Source: Chitinophagaceae bacterium (GTDB taxonomy: Bacteria; Bacteroidota; Bacteroidia; Chitinophagales; Chitinophagaceae). Taken from it: DNA of 39,878 bases. Location of the stretch: positions 1-39,878 of the forward strand of contig JAHEMM010000003.1 of the NCBI GenBank assembly GCA_024643655.1. Reading direction: 5' to 3'. The notes beneath the pieces were generated by a model. That model saw only the letters and a list, made by a program, of their open reading frames with translations. It ran no database searches and was not told where the DNA came from. The position numbers and the translations under genes are program-made. Below are positions 16,643 through 25,251 of this stretch, piece by piece (position 1 is the first letter of the stretch; each line of letters starts with the position of its first letter).

Positions 16643-17473
16643 ATGTTTACACTGAATTGTAAAGGAAGATTGCTGATTATTGATAAACCCATTGTTATGG
16701 GTATAATAAATGTTACACCAGATTCATTTTACGGTGGAAGCCGCCAGCAAAATATAGGAGCAGCGTTGGCGCAGGCTGAGAAAATGTTAAAAGAAGGTGC
16801 TACGATTTTGGATATTGGTGGTCAAAGCACCAGGCCAGGAAGTGAAAAGCTTACAATTGAAGATGAGTTAAAACGAGTTCTTCCAGCCATTGAAGCTATT
16901 CATGCAAACTTTTCTGAAGCCTTTTTATCCGTTGATACATACTTTTCTTCTGTAGCAAAAGAAGCAGTTGCGGCCGGGGCTTCAATTGTTAATGATATTT
17001 CTGCAGGAAGTATCGATGATAAAATGATTGAAACAGTAGCTACTTTGAATGTGCCATATGTACTAATGCATATGAAAGGCACACCACAAACGATGCAAAA
17101 AGAACCATATTATGAGGATGTGACGAAAGATATTCTGGACTTTTTTATTCAAAAAATACCATTTATTCACAAATCAGGTATTAAAGATATTATTGTAGAT
17201 CCCGGTTTTGGATTTGGGAAAACAAAAGCTCATAATTTTCAACTGCTTCGTCAACTTTCTGTATTTGAAATATTAAAATGTCCTATACTGTTAGGTATTT
17301 CCAGAAAGTCATTTATCTATAAAACGTTAGGAGTACAAGTAGAAGAATCATTAAATGGCACAACGGCCTTACATGGAGTTGGATTATTAAATGGCGCATC
17401 AATATTACGAGTTCATGATGTTAGAGAAGCGGTAGAAGTAATAAATCTTATTACGAATTACAAACATGTTTAA
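16643..17473 (+). CDS. folP: Dihydropteroate synthase
   Basis: A 276-residue DHPS of the folate pathway, condensing hydroxymethyl-dihydropterin pyrophosphate with p-aminobenzoate; it is the sulfonamide target. Motifs in order: GIINVTPDSFYGGSR, ILDIGGQSTRPGSE (the substrate loop), SVDTYFSSVAKEAVAAGASIVNDISAG, VLMHMKGTPQTMQ, IIVDPGFGFGKTKAHNFQLL, LLGISRKSF, LNGTTALHG and RVHDV. I start at the ATG at 16643 before MFTLNCKGR; an earlier in-frame TTG would overlap the divergent DUF1599 gene. In many Bacteroidota folP precedes a diadenylate cyclase gene; here a terminator follows instead. Confidence 0.97.
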   Translation: MFTLNCKGRLLIIDKPIVMGIINVTPDSFYGGSRQQNIGAALAQAEKMLKEGATILDIGGQSTRPGSEKLTIEDELKRVLPAIEAIHANFSEAFLSVDTYFSSVAKEAVAAGASIVNDISAGSIDDKMIETVATLNVPYVLMHMKGTPQTMQKEPYYEDVTKDILDFFIQKIPFIHKSGIKDIIVDPGFGFGKTKAHNFQLLRQLSVFEILKCPILLGISRKSFIYKTLGVQVEESLNGTTALHGVGLLNGASILRVHDVREAVEVINLITNYKHV

Positions 17474-17482
17474 ATAGAAAAA

Positions 17483-17504
17483 GGCTTCGCAAAGTTGCGA
17501 AACC
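17483..17504 (+). terminator. Hairpin just after folP
   Basis: TTCGCAA and TTGCGAA form a perfect 7-bp stem with a 2-base gap, extended by GG/CC, 9 bases after the folP stop. It is followed by CTCTTTCT on the plus strand. A tight loop and weak T run make this a moderate terminator candidate. Confidence 0.45.
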
Positions 17505-17650
17505 TCTTTCTCATGACATTGTAATCGTTACCTTAATCACTGTAAAAACAGTCAGGAGAAACTAAAATAAATCAATTACTGTTAACTTCATTAAATCTAT
17601 AAGAATATCTATTAAAATAATTATTCAATCAGGTAAACCTATATCAAAAA

Positions 17651-17678
17651 AATACCTGTCTAAGAATAGACAGGTATT
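17651..17678. terminator. Bidirectional terminator between folP and the FKBP gene
   Basis: An 11-bp perfect inverted repeat (17651-17661 with 17668-17678) around a 6-base loop, with a T run on the plus side and an A run on the left side that serves as T run on the minus strand. It stands between the convergent folP (ends 17473) and FKBP (ends 17706) genes. Confidence 0.8.
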
Positions 17679-17705
17679 TTTAATTTGTTTGATTACTTAT
17701 TTAGG

Positions 17706-18626
17706 TTATTGAGGTTGCCCTGGTTGCATTGGTGGTGCCGAAGGGGCTTTTTCTTTAATATCAAGCACTACAACATCAAAAACTAAATGTTCGTAAGGTT
17801 TGATTCCTGATTGAGGATTTGGTTGCGAACCATAACCTAATAAGGAAGGGATATATATATTAACATGGGCTCCTTTTTTTAAGTTTAGCACTCCCAAATC
17901 AACGCCTTTTATCATTTCTCTATTACCAACTGTAAATCTTAGGGGTTCCAGATGTCCAAATGTTGAATCTGTATTACTATCAAATTTAAAACCTCCAAAA
18001 GTTTTTCCAGTATAGCTCAAAGAAACATAGTTCCCTTCAACGATTGGATTTCCTGTTCCAGCTTCGATTGTTTCTATAAATACGCCAGTTTCAGTTTTCT
18101 GAGCATTGATTTTGTTTTCCTTTATATAGTTTGCAACAAGTTCAACTTCTTTAATTGCCCAAGCTTTATTCATTTCTTCTTCATCTACTCTTGCTAAAGA
18201 ATCAGAGGTAAAAACATCAAGTATCTTCATTTTTATTCCAATCTTATCGCCTTTTTTATACTTACCACTTACAAAATCAGGATGTTGCGGATTTCTTTTA
18301 ATAAATGTATCCATCATTTGAGTTGCAATAACACTATCTCCCTTTTTAAATTTCGTCCATATTTCAGAAAGATCATAAGGAACAGATTGCCCTGTTACAG
18401 GAATATAAACAGGTAAACTATTTGTAGTAGTAAACTCAACACTATCATTAAAAGTTCTTGTAAATTGTACTTTAATAATATTTCCATCGAAAACTTTCTG
18501 GGTATCGTTACTAGTACTGATAATTTTATATGGCATTCCACCAGGTGTTTTCTTATAAGTTGCTTGTCCGCAACTAGCTACAATACCGCCGATAAATACT
18601 ATCAGCACCAAATTTTTAAAATTCAT
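17706..18626 (-). CDS. FKBP-type peptidyl-prolyl isomerase lipoprotein
   Basis: A 306-residue lipoprotein: hydrophobic N-terminus and lipobox IVASC with Cys19. The FKBP domain occupies about 185-292 (AGTGNPIVEGNYVSLSYTGKTFGGFKFDSN, LRFTVGNREMIKGVDLGVLNLKKGAHVNIYIPSLLGYGSQ), with the conserved Tyr, Phe, Asp and VI-like contact residues of the active cleft mostly kept. The middle region (30-150) looks like a second, degenerate FKBP-like fold (KKGDSVIATQMMDTF). It would assist folding of proteins in the periplasm or outer membrane. The tail is Pro/Gln rich. It is 11 bases downstream of the nrnA-like gene, one operon. Confidence 0.9.
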   Translation of the reverse strand: MNFKNLVLIVFIGGIVASCGQATYKKTPGGMPYKIISTSNDTQKVFDGNIIKVQFTRTFNDSVEFTTTNSLPVYIPVTGQSVPYDLSEIWTKFKKGDSVIATQMMDTFIKRNPQHPDFVSGKYKKGDKIGIKMKILDVFTSDSLARVDEEEMNKAWAIKEVELVANYIKENKINAQKTETGVFIETIEAGTGNPIVEGNYVSLSYTGKTFGGFKFDSNTDSTFGHLEPLRFTVGNREMIKGVDLGVLNLKKGAHVNIYIPSLLGYGSQPNPQSGIKPYEHLVFDVVVLDIKEKAPSAPPMQPGQPQ

Positions 18627-18637
18627 TGTTATTTTTT

Positions 18638-19645
18638 TTATTTTAATAGATCGTTGTTTTCAATCATTGCTTTTTTAAATTCTTCTACTGTTTTTTCAAG
18701 AGAGCTACGACTACTGCCACCTGATGCATTATAATGTCCTCCTCCTTCAAAATACTTGCGGGCAAAAGTATTACAATCAAACTCACCTTTGCTTCGGAAA
18801 CTCCATTTTCTTTCTTCCTCCCGGTCTATAACAAGTGCTACCAGTTTTATACCCTGAATACTTAATGGATAATTAACTAAGCCTTCTGTATCGCCTGTTT
18901 TTATGTTGTACTTTAGAATATCTGATTTAGGAATTGCTATCAAAGCAGTATTGTATTCATAAAAAACTTCCATTCTGTTTAACAGCACATTTCCTGTAAA
19001 GCGAAGTCGGTTTTCCAAAAAATTATCAAACAGTTTATCATGAACTTTTCCATGATCCAACCCTCTTGTTTTCAAGTCTGCAACCAATAAATGAACTCCT
19101 GCATGCGTTGATGAAAAGCGGAAAGAGCCAGTATCTGCTACCACACCTGCATAAATGCATTCGCTTATTTCAGTATTAATTATACTTGCATTTCCTGAAT
19201 CAACAATAAAATCATAAATCATCTCACAAGTAGAACTTTTCGATGTATCACTTATTCCATAATTGAATGAAGGTGTATCAGGTTCTTGATGATGATCAAT
19301 AAGAATTTTTGTACAAGAAATCGATTTCAATTTATCTGTCATCGTTTTTGTTCGATGAAAAATATTGAAATCCAGACAAAACACCCAGTCTGTTTCATCC
19401 AGGATAAGGTCTGCTTTATTCTTATTTTTTTCATAATCCAACACCTCTTTCGTACCTGGCATCCAATCTACCCATCCAGCCCAATTGGTAGGTGAAATAA
19501 CAGTAGCAGAATGCCCCAATGCAGAAAGGAAATGAAATAAAGCTAAGGCAGACCCCATTGCATCTGCATCTGGTTTCTGATGCATAGTAATTACTACTTT
19601 GCGAGGCTCAATTAATAATGGAAATATTTCTCTTATAGCTTTCAT
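18638..19645 (-). CDS. nrnA: DHH-family bifunctional oligoribonuclease / pAp phosphatase
   Basis: A 335-residue NrnA-like protein that would degrade very short RNAs and dephosphorylate 3'-phosphoadenosine 5'-phosphate. Manganese-binding motifs are HQKPDADAMGS (22-32), LDFN (91-94), ILIDHHQEPD (114-123, the DHH signature) and ADTGSFRF (170-177). The C-terminal DHHA1 domain ends in GGGHYNASGG (301-310). Length matches NrnA. Cyclic-dinucleotide phosphodiesterase activity (GdpP/PDE2 relatives) is an alternative for this family, but there is no membrane or GGDEF part. It precedes the FKBP gene, and is divergent from ndk. Confidence 0.92.
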   Translation of the reverse strand: MKAIREIFPLLIEPRKVVITMHQKPDADAMGSALALFHFLSALGHSATVISPTNWAGWVDWMPGTKEVLDYEKNKNKADLILDETDWVFCLDFNIFHRTKTMTDKLKSISCTKILIDHHQEPDTPSFNYGISDTSKSSTCEMIYDFIVDSGNASIINTEISECIYAGVVADTGSFRFSSTHAGVHLLVADLKTRGLDHGKVHDKLFDNFLENRLRFTGNVLLNRMEVFYEYNTALIAIPKSDILKYNIKTGDTEGLVNYPLSIQGIKLVALVIDREEERKWSFRSKGEFDCNTFARKYFEGGGHYNASGGSSRSSLEKTVEEFKKAMIENNDLLK

Positions 19646-19760
19646 AAAAACGGCTGCGAAGATAGGTGATTGTCGTTTGTTTTGTAAAATGTTATAATCA
19701 TAAATTATTACCCTTGTTTATTTAGTTTAAAACCTTCTATAACAAAACCGAAACTTTCAA

Positions 19761-19768
19761 TACCTTTG
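19761..19768 (+). promoter_or_regulatory. Bacteroidota -7 promoter box for ndk
   Basis: TACCTTTG matches TAnnTTTG exactly and ends 26 bases before the ndk ATG. The same spacing (24-26 bases) occurs at two other genes in the window. No clear -33 element. Confidence 0.55.
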
Positions 19769-19794
19769 CTACCCTTAAAATAAATTAAAGAATA

Positions 19795-20211
19795 ATGAGT
19801 AATCGTACATTCACAATGATCAAACCCGATGCCTTCAAGAATGGGCATGCAGGAGCTATTTTAGACCGCATCCTTCAGGAAGGTTATAATATTAAAGCAT
19901 TAAAAATGACTAAACTTACTCCAGAAAAAGCTGGGGAGTTTTATGCAGTACATAAGGAAAGACCTTTTTATGGCGAACTGGTTTCTTTTATGTGCGAAGG
20001 GCCAATTATAGCTGCAATTCTTGAAAAGGATAATGCAGTAGAAGATTTTAGAAAGTTAATTGGAGCTACCGATCCTGCTAAAGCCGAGGCAAATACGATC
20101 CGTAAATTGTATGCAGCATCTGTTGGCGAAAATGCAGTTCATGGAAGTGATAGTGACGAAAATGCAAAAATCGAAGGCGACTTTATGTTCTCTATGCTTG
20201 AGCAATTTTAA
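19795..20211 (+). CDS. ndk: Nucleoside diphosphate kinase
   Basis: A 138-residue NDK, which moves the gamma phosphate from ATP to other (d)NDPs through a phosphohistidine. The active-site motif NAVHGSDS has His116; [11 protein letters not shown] (7-17) and the [12 protein letters not shown] segment (55-66) are the usual nucleotide-binding parts. Length and sequence are those of a standard cytosolic enzyme. It is a single-gene transcript with a promoter box 26 bases upstream and a strong terminator after it. Confidence 0.98.
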   Translation: MSNRTFTMIKPDAFKNGHAGAILDRILQEGYNIKALKMTKLTPEKAGEFYAVHKERPFYGELVSFMCEGPIIAAILEKDNAVEDFRKLIGATDPAKAEANTIRKLYAASVGENAVHGSDSDENAKIEGDFMFSMLEQF

Positions 20212-20232
20212 ACATAATATTGATCACTAAAA

Positions 20233-20266
20233 AAAATCCTGCTAAGTTCAATCGTAGCAGGATTTT
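20233..20266. terminator. Bidirectional terminator between ndk and the DUF6370 gene
   Basis: A perfect 12-bp inverted repeat (20233-20244 with 20255-20266) with a 10-base loop, flanked by A-rich and T-rich ends, between convergent genes ending at 20211 and 20286. Confidence 0.82.
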
Positions 20267-20285
20267 ATATTTTATAGTTTAAATC

Positions 20286-20657
20286 CTATTTTGATTTAGA
20301 CTTCGACTTCACTTTTTCGCCTTTTTTCACCAGTTTGAAGTAAGTTGCCTGAAACCTTCCATCCACAATCTCACCTTGTACTTTCACTTTTCTGATTGCT
20401 TCACAAAAACCATCTTCAGCATGCGCATCACCATGGTCATCAATTTTAGTTCCATCTACAAAATAAGCTTTACCATCAATTCTAACAGCCAGGTCACATC
20501 CAGGTTGATTTTTTAATTTGAAATTACACTGACCACAAGAGGCTTCTACAACCAGTACTTTTTTTGCAGGGTCAGGTTGATTCGTTTCCGAACGGGTATT
20601 CTGAGCATCCATTTGAGTGGCTAAAAAAAACGAAGCGGATAAGATTAATATTTTCAT
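20286..20657 (-). CDS. Secreted DUF6370-type protein
   Basis: A 123-residue protein with a short signal peptide (about 1-19, ending MDAQ). The core (36-110) has VVEASCGQCNFKLK, CDLAVRIDGKAYFVDGTKIDDHGDAHAEDGFCEAIRKVKVQGEIVDGRFQATYFKL, with a CxxC pair and further Cys, His and Asp residues that could bind a metal. The C-terminus is a Lys/Ser run. I match it to the DUF6370 group from memory of this motif; the function is unknown. Confidence 0.75.
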   Translation of the reverse strand: MKILILSASFFLATQMDAQNTRSETNQPDPAKKVLVVEASCGQCNFKLKNQPGCDLAVRIDGKAYFVDGTKIDDHGDAHAEDGFCEAIRKVKVQGEIVDGRFQATYFKLVKKGEKVKSKSKSK

Positions 20658-20752
20658 ACTGTTTTTAATTTATGCTAAATTAAAAATTTATATCCAGTAA
20701 TTTATAAATAGAACCGGAAGCCCAGAATTAAGGTAAAACGATCAAAAAAGCA

Positions 20753-20760
20753 TACCTTTG
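20753..20760 (+). promoter_or_regulatory. Bacteroidota -7 promoter box for the cold-shock gene
   Basis: TACCTTTG, an exact TAnnTTTG match, 96 bases before the ATG at 20857. It would give a long leader of about 90 bases, a feature often seen in cold-shock mRNAs. Confidence 0.45.
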
Positions 20761-20856
20761 AAAGGATTTGTAAAGAAATAGGCCTTTTAAATCAGCCGTT
20801 TTTCGTACTAATCATTTTTATAAGAACATTTTTTAATTAAACCCCGAATACAGTTT

Positions 20857-21303
20857 ATGGCAGAAACCTGGAACAAAAAAGAAAGAGAAAAGAAAAAAAG
20901 ACAAAACAAAAAAGAAAAAGCAGAAAAAAAAGCTGAACGCAAGGAGAATGCCAAATCTGGGCAAAGTCTTGATGATATGATGGCGTATATTGACGAGAAT
21001 GGAAATCTTTCTTCGGTACCACCCGATCCCAGGAAAAAAGTAACTGTTAAACTGGAAGATATTGAAATTGGTGTTCCAAAACATGAACCTATCAACCCTG
21101 AGGATCTTATCAGGACTGGTGTAATAACTCACTTTAATCATGAAAAAGGGTATGGATTTATTAAAGATCTAGAATCACAAGAAAGTGTTTTTGTTCATAT
21201 CAATTCATTAAAAGAACCTGTAAACGAAAGCAACAAAGTAACTTTTGAAGTTGAAATGGGGCCTAAAGGTGCCAATGCAATTAACGTTCAATTAGTGAAA
21301 TAA
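20857..21303 (+). CDS. Cold-shock domain protein with Lys-rich N-terminus
   Basis: A 148-residue protein in two parts. The first 33 residues are nearly all Lys, Glu, Arg, Ala and Asn. After a linker, a cold-shock domain runs from about 86 (TGVITHFNHEKGYGFIKDLESQESVFVHINSLKE) with RNP1 (KGYGFI) and RNP2 (VFVHI). Such domains bind single-stranded RNA or DNA and melt RNA structure. The basic tail would add unspecific nucleic-acid binding. The 5' leader is about 90 bases. It ends 1 base from the convergent GH109-type gene. Confidence 0.9.
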   Translation: MAETWNKKEREKKKRQNKKEKAEKKAERKENAKSGQSLDDMMAYIDENGNLSSVPPDPRKKVTVKLEDIEIGVPKHEPINPEDLIRTGVITHFNHEKGYGFIKDLESQESVFVHINSLKEPVNESNKVTFEVEMGPKGANAINVQLVK

Positions 21304-21304
21304 T

Positions 21305-22660
21305 TTAAAAGTCGTTATTTAGAGCAAAGACAGGTTTGCGGTACATCCATTGACCACCTGTAAAATCCGGAAATTCCACCGTTTCATTTCCCAAAGCAAT
21401 TGATTGCTCACTTAAAGGAGTGATAGCACTCCAGGCGGCTGCGTCATATACATCCATCGGTGTAGGTATATTCCTTTTAACTGATTCAATAAAAGCATGA
21501 ACAACATAAAAATCCATTCCACCGTGCCCAGAACCTTCAGCTTCTTTACTCCATCTTTCCCATAGTGGGTGATCATATTTTGTCAGCCACTCTTTAGCAT
21601 CATCCCATCTATGTGCTTTTGAAGATTTTCCTTCGATATAAATTCCATTGTTTACATCCATCCAGATACCATTGGTTCCTTGTACCCTAAAACCTAATGA
21701 ATAAGGTCTTGGTAAATTAGTATCATGCTGTAACAAAATAGATTCTCCATTTGCACAACTAATAGAAGTTGTTACTACATCGCCTAATTTAAAGTTGATT
21801 TTTGCATTCGGATGGGTTTCTCCACAAGTATTAATAATGTGATTATGTAATCCTCTTGCTTTGGTTGAAAAAGAACAAAGATTAAGGAATCGGTTTCCTC
21901 TGTTGATGTTAATATAATTTGCGATTGGGCCTATACCATGTGTTGGATAAAGATCACCATTTCGATGTATTGAATGTTCTGTTCTCCATTTTGCTTCAGT
22001 CCATCCCTTCTCTCCCATTTCACATCCACCTCCATAACCTTTTATTCCATCATTAAACTTTACTTCCCGTAAGTCATGCTGATACCCTCCCTGTAAGTGA
22101 ATCATTTCTCCGAATAAACCCTGTCGAACCATATTCAAAACAGCCATTACATCTCTACGGTAACAAACATTCTCAAGCATCATTACATGGGCTTTGTTTT
22201 TCTCAGCAGCTTTAACTACATCCCAATGGTCTTGTAATGTAATACCAAGTATAACTTCAGTACCAACGTATTTTATTCCTGCTTCAATTGAATCAATTAT
22301 CATTTCTTTATGCCATTCCCATGGTGTTGCTATCAATACAGCATCCAACTCTTTAATGGCTACCATTTTTTTCCAGGCATATAAATCACCAGTAAAAATT
22401 TGCGGCATTTTTTTGCCACTTTTCGTAATTAAGTCTTTCGCACTTTTTAGCATTCTATCGTCAATATCACATATTGCTACGATTTCAACATCTGTTCTTC
22501 TTAATAATAATTCCAAATGATTTTGACCTCGGAAACCAACACCAATTATTGCTATTTTAACACCAGGGTTTTTTACTCCTGCAAATAAGCCTGATGAAGG
22601 TAGTACTGTAAATGCAGCTGCAGCTAATCCTGATTTTTTTATAAACTCCTTTCTTTTCAT
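21305..22660 (-). CDS. GH109-type Gfo/Idh/MocA family protein (putative alpha-N-acetylgalactosaminidase)
   Basis: A 451-residue protein with a twin-Arg-like N-terminus (KRKEFIKKSG, then a hydrophobic stretch) and a Rossmann motif GVGFRG (40-45). The catalytic region resembles GH109 enzymes such as the Elizabethkingia alpha-N-acetylgalactosaminidase: ENVCYRRDVMAVLNMVRQGLFGE (163-185), GGYQHDLR (191-198), EAKWRTEHSIHRNGDLYPTHGIGP (222-245). GH109 enzymes split glycosidic bonds by an NAD+-dependent oxidation-elimination route. The Tat motif has Lys-Arg rather than Arg-Arg, so export by Tat is uncertain. It is convergent with the cold-shock gene; no other glycan-use gene is near. Confidence 0.85.
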   Translation of the reverse strand: MKRKEFIKKSGLAAAAFTVLPSSGLFAGVKNPGVKIAIIGVGFRGQNHLELLLRRTDVEIVAICDIDDRMLKSAKDLITKSGKKMPQIFTGDLYAWKKMVAIKELDAVLIATPWEWHKEMIIDSIEAGIKYVGTEVILGITLQDHWDVVKAAEKNKAHVMMLENVCYRRDVMAVLNMVRQGLFGEMIHLQGGYQHDLREVKFNDGIKGYGGGCEMGEKGWTEAKWRTEHSIHRNGDLYPTHGIGPIANYININRGNRFLNLCSFSTKARGLHNHIINTCGETHPNAKINFKLGDVVTTSISCANGESILLQHDTNLPRPYSLGFRVQGTNGIWMDVNNGIYIEGKSSKAHRWDDAKEWLTKYDHPLWERWSKEAEGSGHGGMDFYVVHAFIESVKRNIPTPMDVYDAAAWSAITPLSEQSIALGNETVEFPDFTGGQWMYRKPVFALNNDF

Positions 22661-22716
22661 ATGATTATTTTAAATTGACGGATGAAAGTTACTAAAACTG
22701 ATTACAATTTTCGAAA

Positions 22717-23562
22717 TTAATACCTGAACAAAAGTTGTGATGGAAGTATACTTAATTCTAATCGATCTGCTTCAGCATATTCACCATCCAAATGGAATTG
22801 AATAAGCTGATTGCTTTGAATTGATATTTTATTTGTTTTGAAATATGTAATGAATGGCAATTTCAAATGATTCCCTTTTTCTATAACTGGTAAATAGCGA
22901 AGTCTTTGAAAAACATTCAGCGCTTTTGAAATAATTACATCAAATAATCCATCATTTTCTTCAGCCTTAGGGGCAATATAAAAGCCGCCTCCAGCTCTTT
23001 GCCCGTTAAAAATATCAATCAATAAGTATTTTGTATTAAACTTTCCTTGTTCTGTATTTATTGAATATGATTTTGATTGATAGGTGAAAATATTTTTCAA
23101 AACCGAAAGTAAAAAACTTGTCTTTCCGGGCAATTTCTTTTTGCCGGTCAATGCTTTTGAAATAGCTGCTTCAAAACCTACACCTACCCCATTTATAAAA
23201 TAGATATTATTACATTTTCCAAGATCTACTGGTCTCGGAATTGTAGTTAATGCAACCTGAAACTGATCATCAAATGAAATATTTCCATACAGATTCCAAT
23301 GAAAATCATTGCCAGTTCCTCCATTAAATATTACTATTGGTAAATCAATTTCTGGGTACTTATTTACAAAAAAGTTTAAAGTGCCGTCGCCACCTATAAT
23401 AAACAAATCCGTAAATTTTTTAAACTCATTTGGCCAATCATTATTAAAAGTGGAGTATTCAATATTACTCTTTTTGAGTTTTAAAGCGACTTCACTTGCC
23501 ATTTTTATTGACCTCCCAGAACCAGCAAGTGAGTTACAAAGTATTGCAATATTCTTATTCAT
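22717..23562 (-). CDS. Diacylglycerol/lipid kinase family protein
   Basis: A 281-residue DAGK_cat protein of the YegS/DgkB type. It has the phosphate-binding NSLAGSGRS (11-19), the hallmark GGDGTLNFF (57-65), NGGTGNDF (80-87) and a C-terminal domain of beta type ending in FHLDGEYAE. It would phosphorylate a lipid such as diacylglycerol with ATP at the inner face of the membrane. The substrate cannot be told. It sits 56 bases upstream of the GH109-type gene on the same strand. Confidence 0.88.
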   Translation of the reverse strand: MNKNIAILCNSLAGSGRSIKMASEVALKLKKSNIEYSTFNNDWPNEFKKFTDLFIIGGDGTLNFFVNKYPEIDLPIVIFNGGTGNDFHWNLYGNISFDDQFQVALTTIPRPVDLGKCNNIYFINGVGVGFEAAISKALTGKKKLPGKTSFLLSVLKNIFTYQSKSYSINTEQGKFNTKYLLIDIFNGQRAGGGFYIAPKAEENDGLFDVIISKALNVFQRLRYLPVIEKGNHLKLPFITYFKTNKISIQSNQLIQFHLDGEYAEADRLELSILPSQLLFRY

Positions 23563-23659
23563 AAGTGAAGCAACTAAGATAGTTTAATAATTAATTGCTT
23601 ACTCCAATAGATTTCCTGATTTCGTATAATTAAATGACATTTGCAGGAATACAAAAAAA

Positions 23660-24469
23660 ATGAAAAAATTAAAGATCAAGAAAAAAATCAAAATTGTTGT
23701 TTTACTAATGCTACTAATAGCTCCAACCGTTTCATTTGGATGGGGAACGACAGGACACCGGGTTATAGGTGAAGTTGCACAACATCATTTATCAAAAAAG
23801 GCTAAAAAAGAATTAAAGAAACTTATAGGAATGGAATCCCTTTCATTATGGGCTAATTGGGCTGATTTTATTAAATCTGATACAACTCATACCTGGGATC
23901 ATGCCTCAAAATGGCATTATGTAAATATAAAAGGTGGCTTATCTAAAGAAAACTTTATTGCTGAGTTACAAAAACAAACTGGTGAAAATCTTTATACACA
24001 AATAAAAGCTTTGTCTATTGAGTTAAAAGACAAATCATTGTCAATTGAAAAAAGGCAAATTGCATTACGATTTCTTATTCATTTTATTGGTGATTTACAC
24101 CAACCACTTCATGTTGGCCGTGAGGAAGATCTTGGTGGCAACAAAATAAAAGTGACCTGGTTTGATAAAGAAATGAATCTACATTCTCTTTGGGATAATA
24201 CATTAGTTGAATTTCAAAATTATAGTTATACAGAATATGCAAACAGCCTTGATATTGCGAATGAAAGCGATGTTAAATACTGGCAAGACTCTTCATTGGA
24301 AGATTGGTTTTACGAATCTTATGTTTTAGCTACTAAAGTATATGCATCAGTACCAGCAGATGGCAAACTTGGATATAAGTACAATTATATTTTTCAAAAT
24401 GACCTTAATATGCAATTATTAAAAGGTGGTATACGATTGGCTAAGATTCTTAATGTCGCATTGAATTAA
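23660..24469 (+). CDS. Secreted S1/P1-type zinc nuclease
   Basis: A 269-residue S1/P1 nuclease. The signal peptide ends at SFG-27, so that the mature protein begins with Trp28, which in this family binds zinc through its amino group. The nine expected zinc ligands are all present: Trp28, His33, Asp69, His86, His141, Asp145, His151, His175 and Asp179. Two classic motifs are seen: [13 protein letters not shown] and LHSLWD. It would cut single-stranded DNA/RNA and release 3' phosphates outside the cell or in the periplasm, probably for nutrients. Fungal disulfides are lacking, as in other bacterial members. The next gene starts 14 bases on. Confidence 0.93.
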   Translation: MKKLKIKKKIKIVVLLMLLIAPTVSFGWGTTGHRVIGEVAQHHLSKKAKKELKKLIGMESLSLWANWADFIKSDTTHTWDHASKWHYVNIKGGLSKENFIAELQKQTGENLYTQIKALSIELKDKSLSIEKRQIALRFLIHFIGDLHQPLHVGREEDLGGNKIKVTWFDKEMNLHSLWDNTLVEFQNYSYTEYANSLDIANESDVKYWQDSSLEDWFYESYVLATKVYASVPADGKLGYKYNYIFQNDLNMQLLKGGIRLAKILNVALN

Positions 24470-24483
24470 TTGAATTGTTTATA

Positions 24484-24705
24484 ATGTCTTCAAATGATCC
24501 ACTTCATGGAAAAACATTAGAATCCATTCTCATTGAATTGGAAAACCATTTTGGTTGGGAAGAACTTGGAGAAAGGATCAGGATAAATTGTTTTATAAGT
24601 AATCCAAGCATCAACTCCTCTTTAAAATTTTTACGAAAGACACCTTGGGCAAGGAAGAAAGTTGAAGAACTTTATATCAAACATGTTTCAAACCATCATT
24701 TATAA
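24484..24705 (+). CDS. VF530-family (DUF2132) small protein
   Basis: A 73-residue protein matching the VF530 family closely ([62 protein letters not shown]). The family has a compact helical, DNA-binding-like fold; no function is established that I can cite. I start at the ATG at 24484, not the TTG three codons upstream. It is the middle gene of an operon with the S1/P1 nuclease and DUF1415 gene. Confidence 0.92.
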   Translation: MSSNDPLHGKTLESILIELENHFGWEELGERIRINCFISNPSINSSLKFLRKTPWARKKVEELYIKHVSNHHL

Positions 24706-24710
24706 GCGTT

Positions 24711-25247
24711 ATGTATCCCGAAAAAGTAATTACTGCTACAAAAAACTGGATTATAAATGTAGTCGTTGCCTGCAATTTTTGTCCGTTTGCTGCCAGAGAA
24801 ATACAACGTGGTTCTATACTTTATGATGTACTGGAAAATGCAGATGAAAAAGAAGTATTGGAATTCGTCGAAAAGACTTTTCAAAAACTAGATACTAATT
24901 TGGAGATCGAAACATCTTTATTAATTCTTACAACAACTTATAATGATTTTAATATATATCTTGATTTAATTGAAAAAGCTCAGCTTTTACTCGAAAAAAA
25001 CAAGTATGAAGGAATTTATCAAATTGCTAGTTTTCACCCTCAATATTTATTTGCAGGAACAAATAATGAAGATCCTTCAAATTATACTAATCGTTCGCCT
25101 TACCCAATGTTACATTTTTTAAGAGAAGAAAGTGTTTCAAAAGCAATTGCCAGTCATACGGATATTAGAAATGTGCCTTCTAAGAATATTGCATTTACAA
25201 AAGAAAAAGGTCTGGCATATATGCAACAGTTATTGAAAAACTGTTGA
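24711..25247 (+). CDS. DUF1415 protein
   Basis: A 178-residue soluble protein. The diagnostic parts are NFCPFA (near 22-27), then IASFHPQYLFAGTNNEDPSNYTNRSPYPMLHFLREESVSKAI (about 107-147). No enzymatic role is known to me. It follows the VF530 gene by 5 bases and is convergent, with 4 bases between, to the RNA methyltransferase gene. Conserved Cys, His and Asn residues suggest a bound metal or ligand. Confidence 0.88.
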   Translation: MYPEKVITATKNWIINVVVACNFCPFAAREIQRGSILYDVLENADEKEVLEFVEKTFQKLDTNLEIETSLLILTTTYNDFNIYLDLIEKAQLLLEKNKYEGIYQIASFHPQYLFAGTNNEDPSNYTNRSPYPMLHFLREESVSKAIASHTDIRNVPSKNIAFTKEKGLAYMQQLLKNC

Positions 25248-25251
25248 TGAT

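Noticed and set aside
20808-21141. Two minus-strand frames rich in Phe/Leu opposite the cold-shock gene
   Set aside because: Same artefact: complement of the Lys/Glu-rich N-terminal coding sequence of the cold-shock protein.
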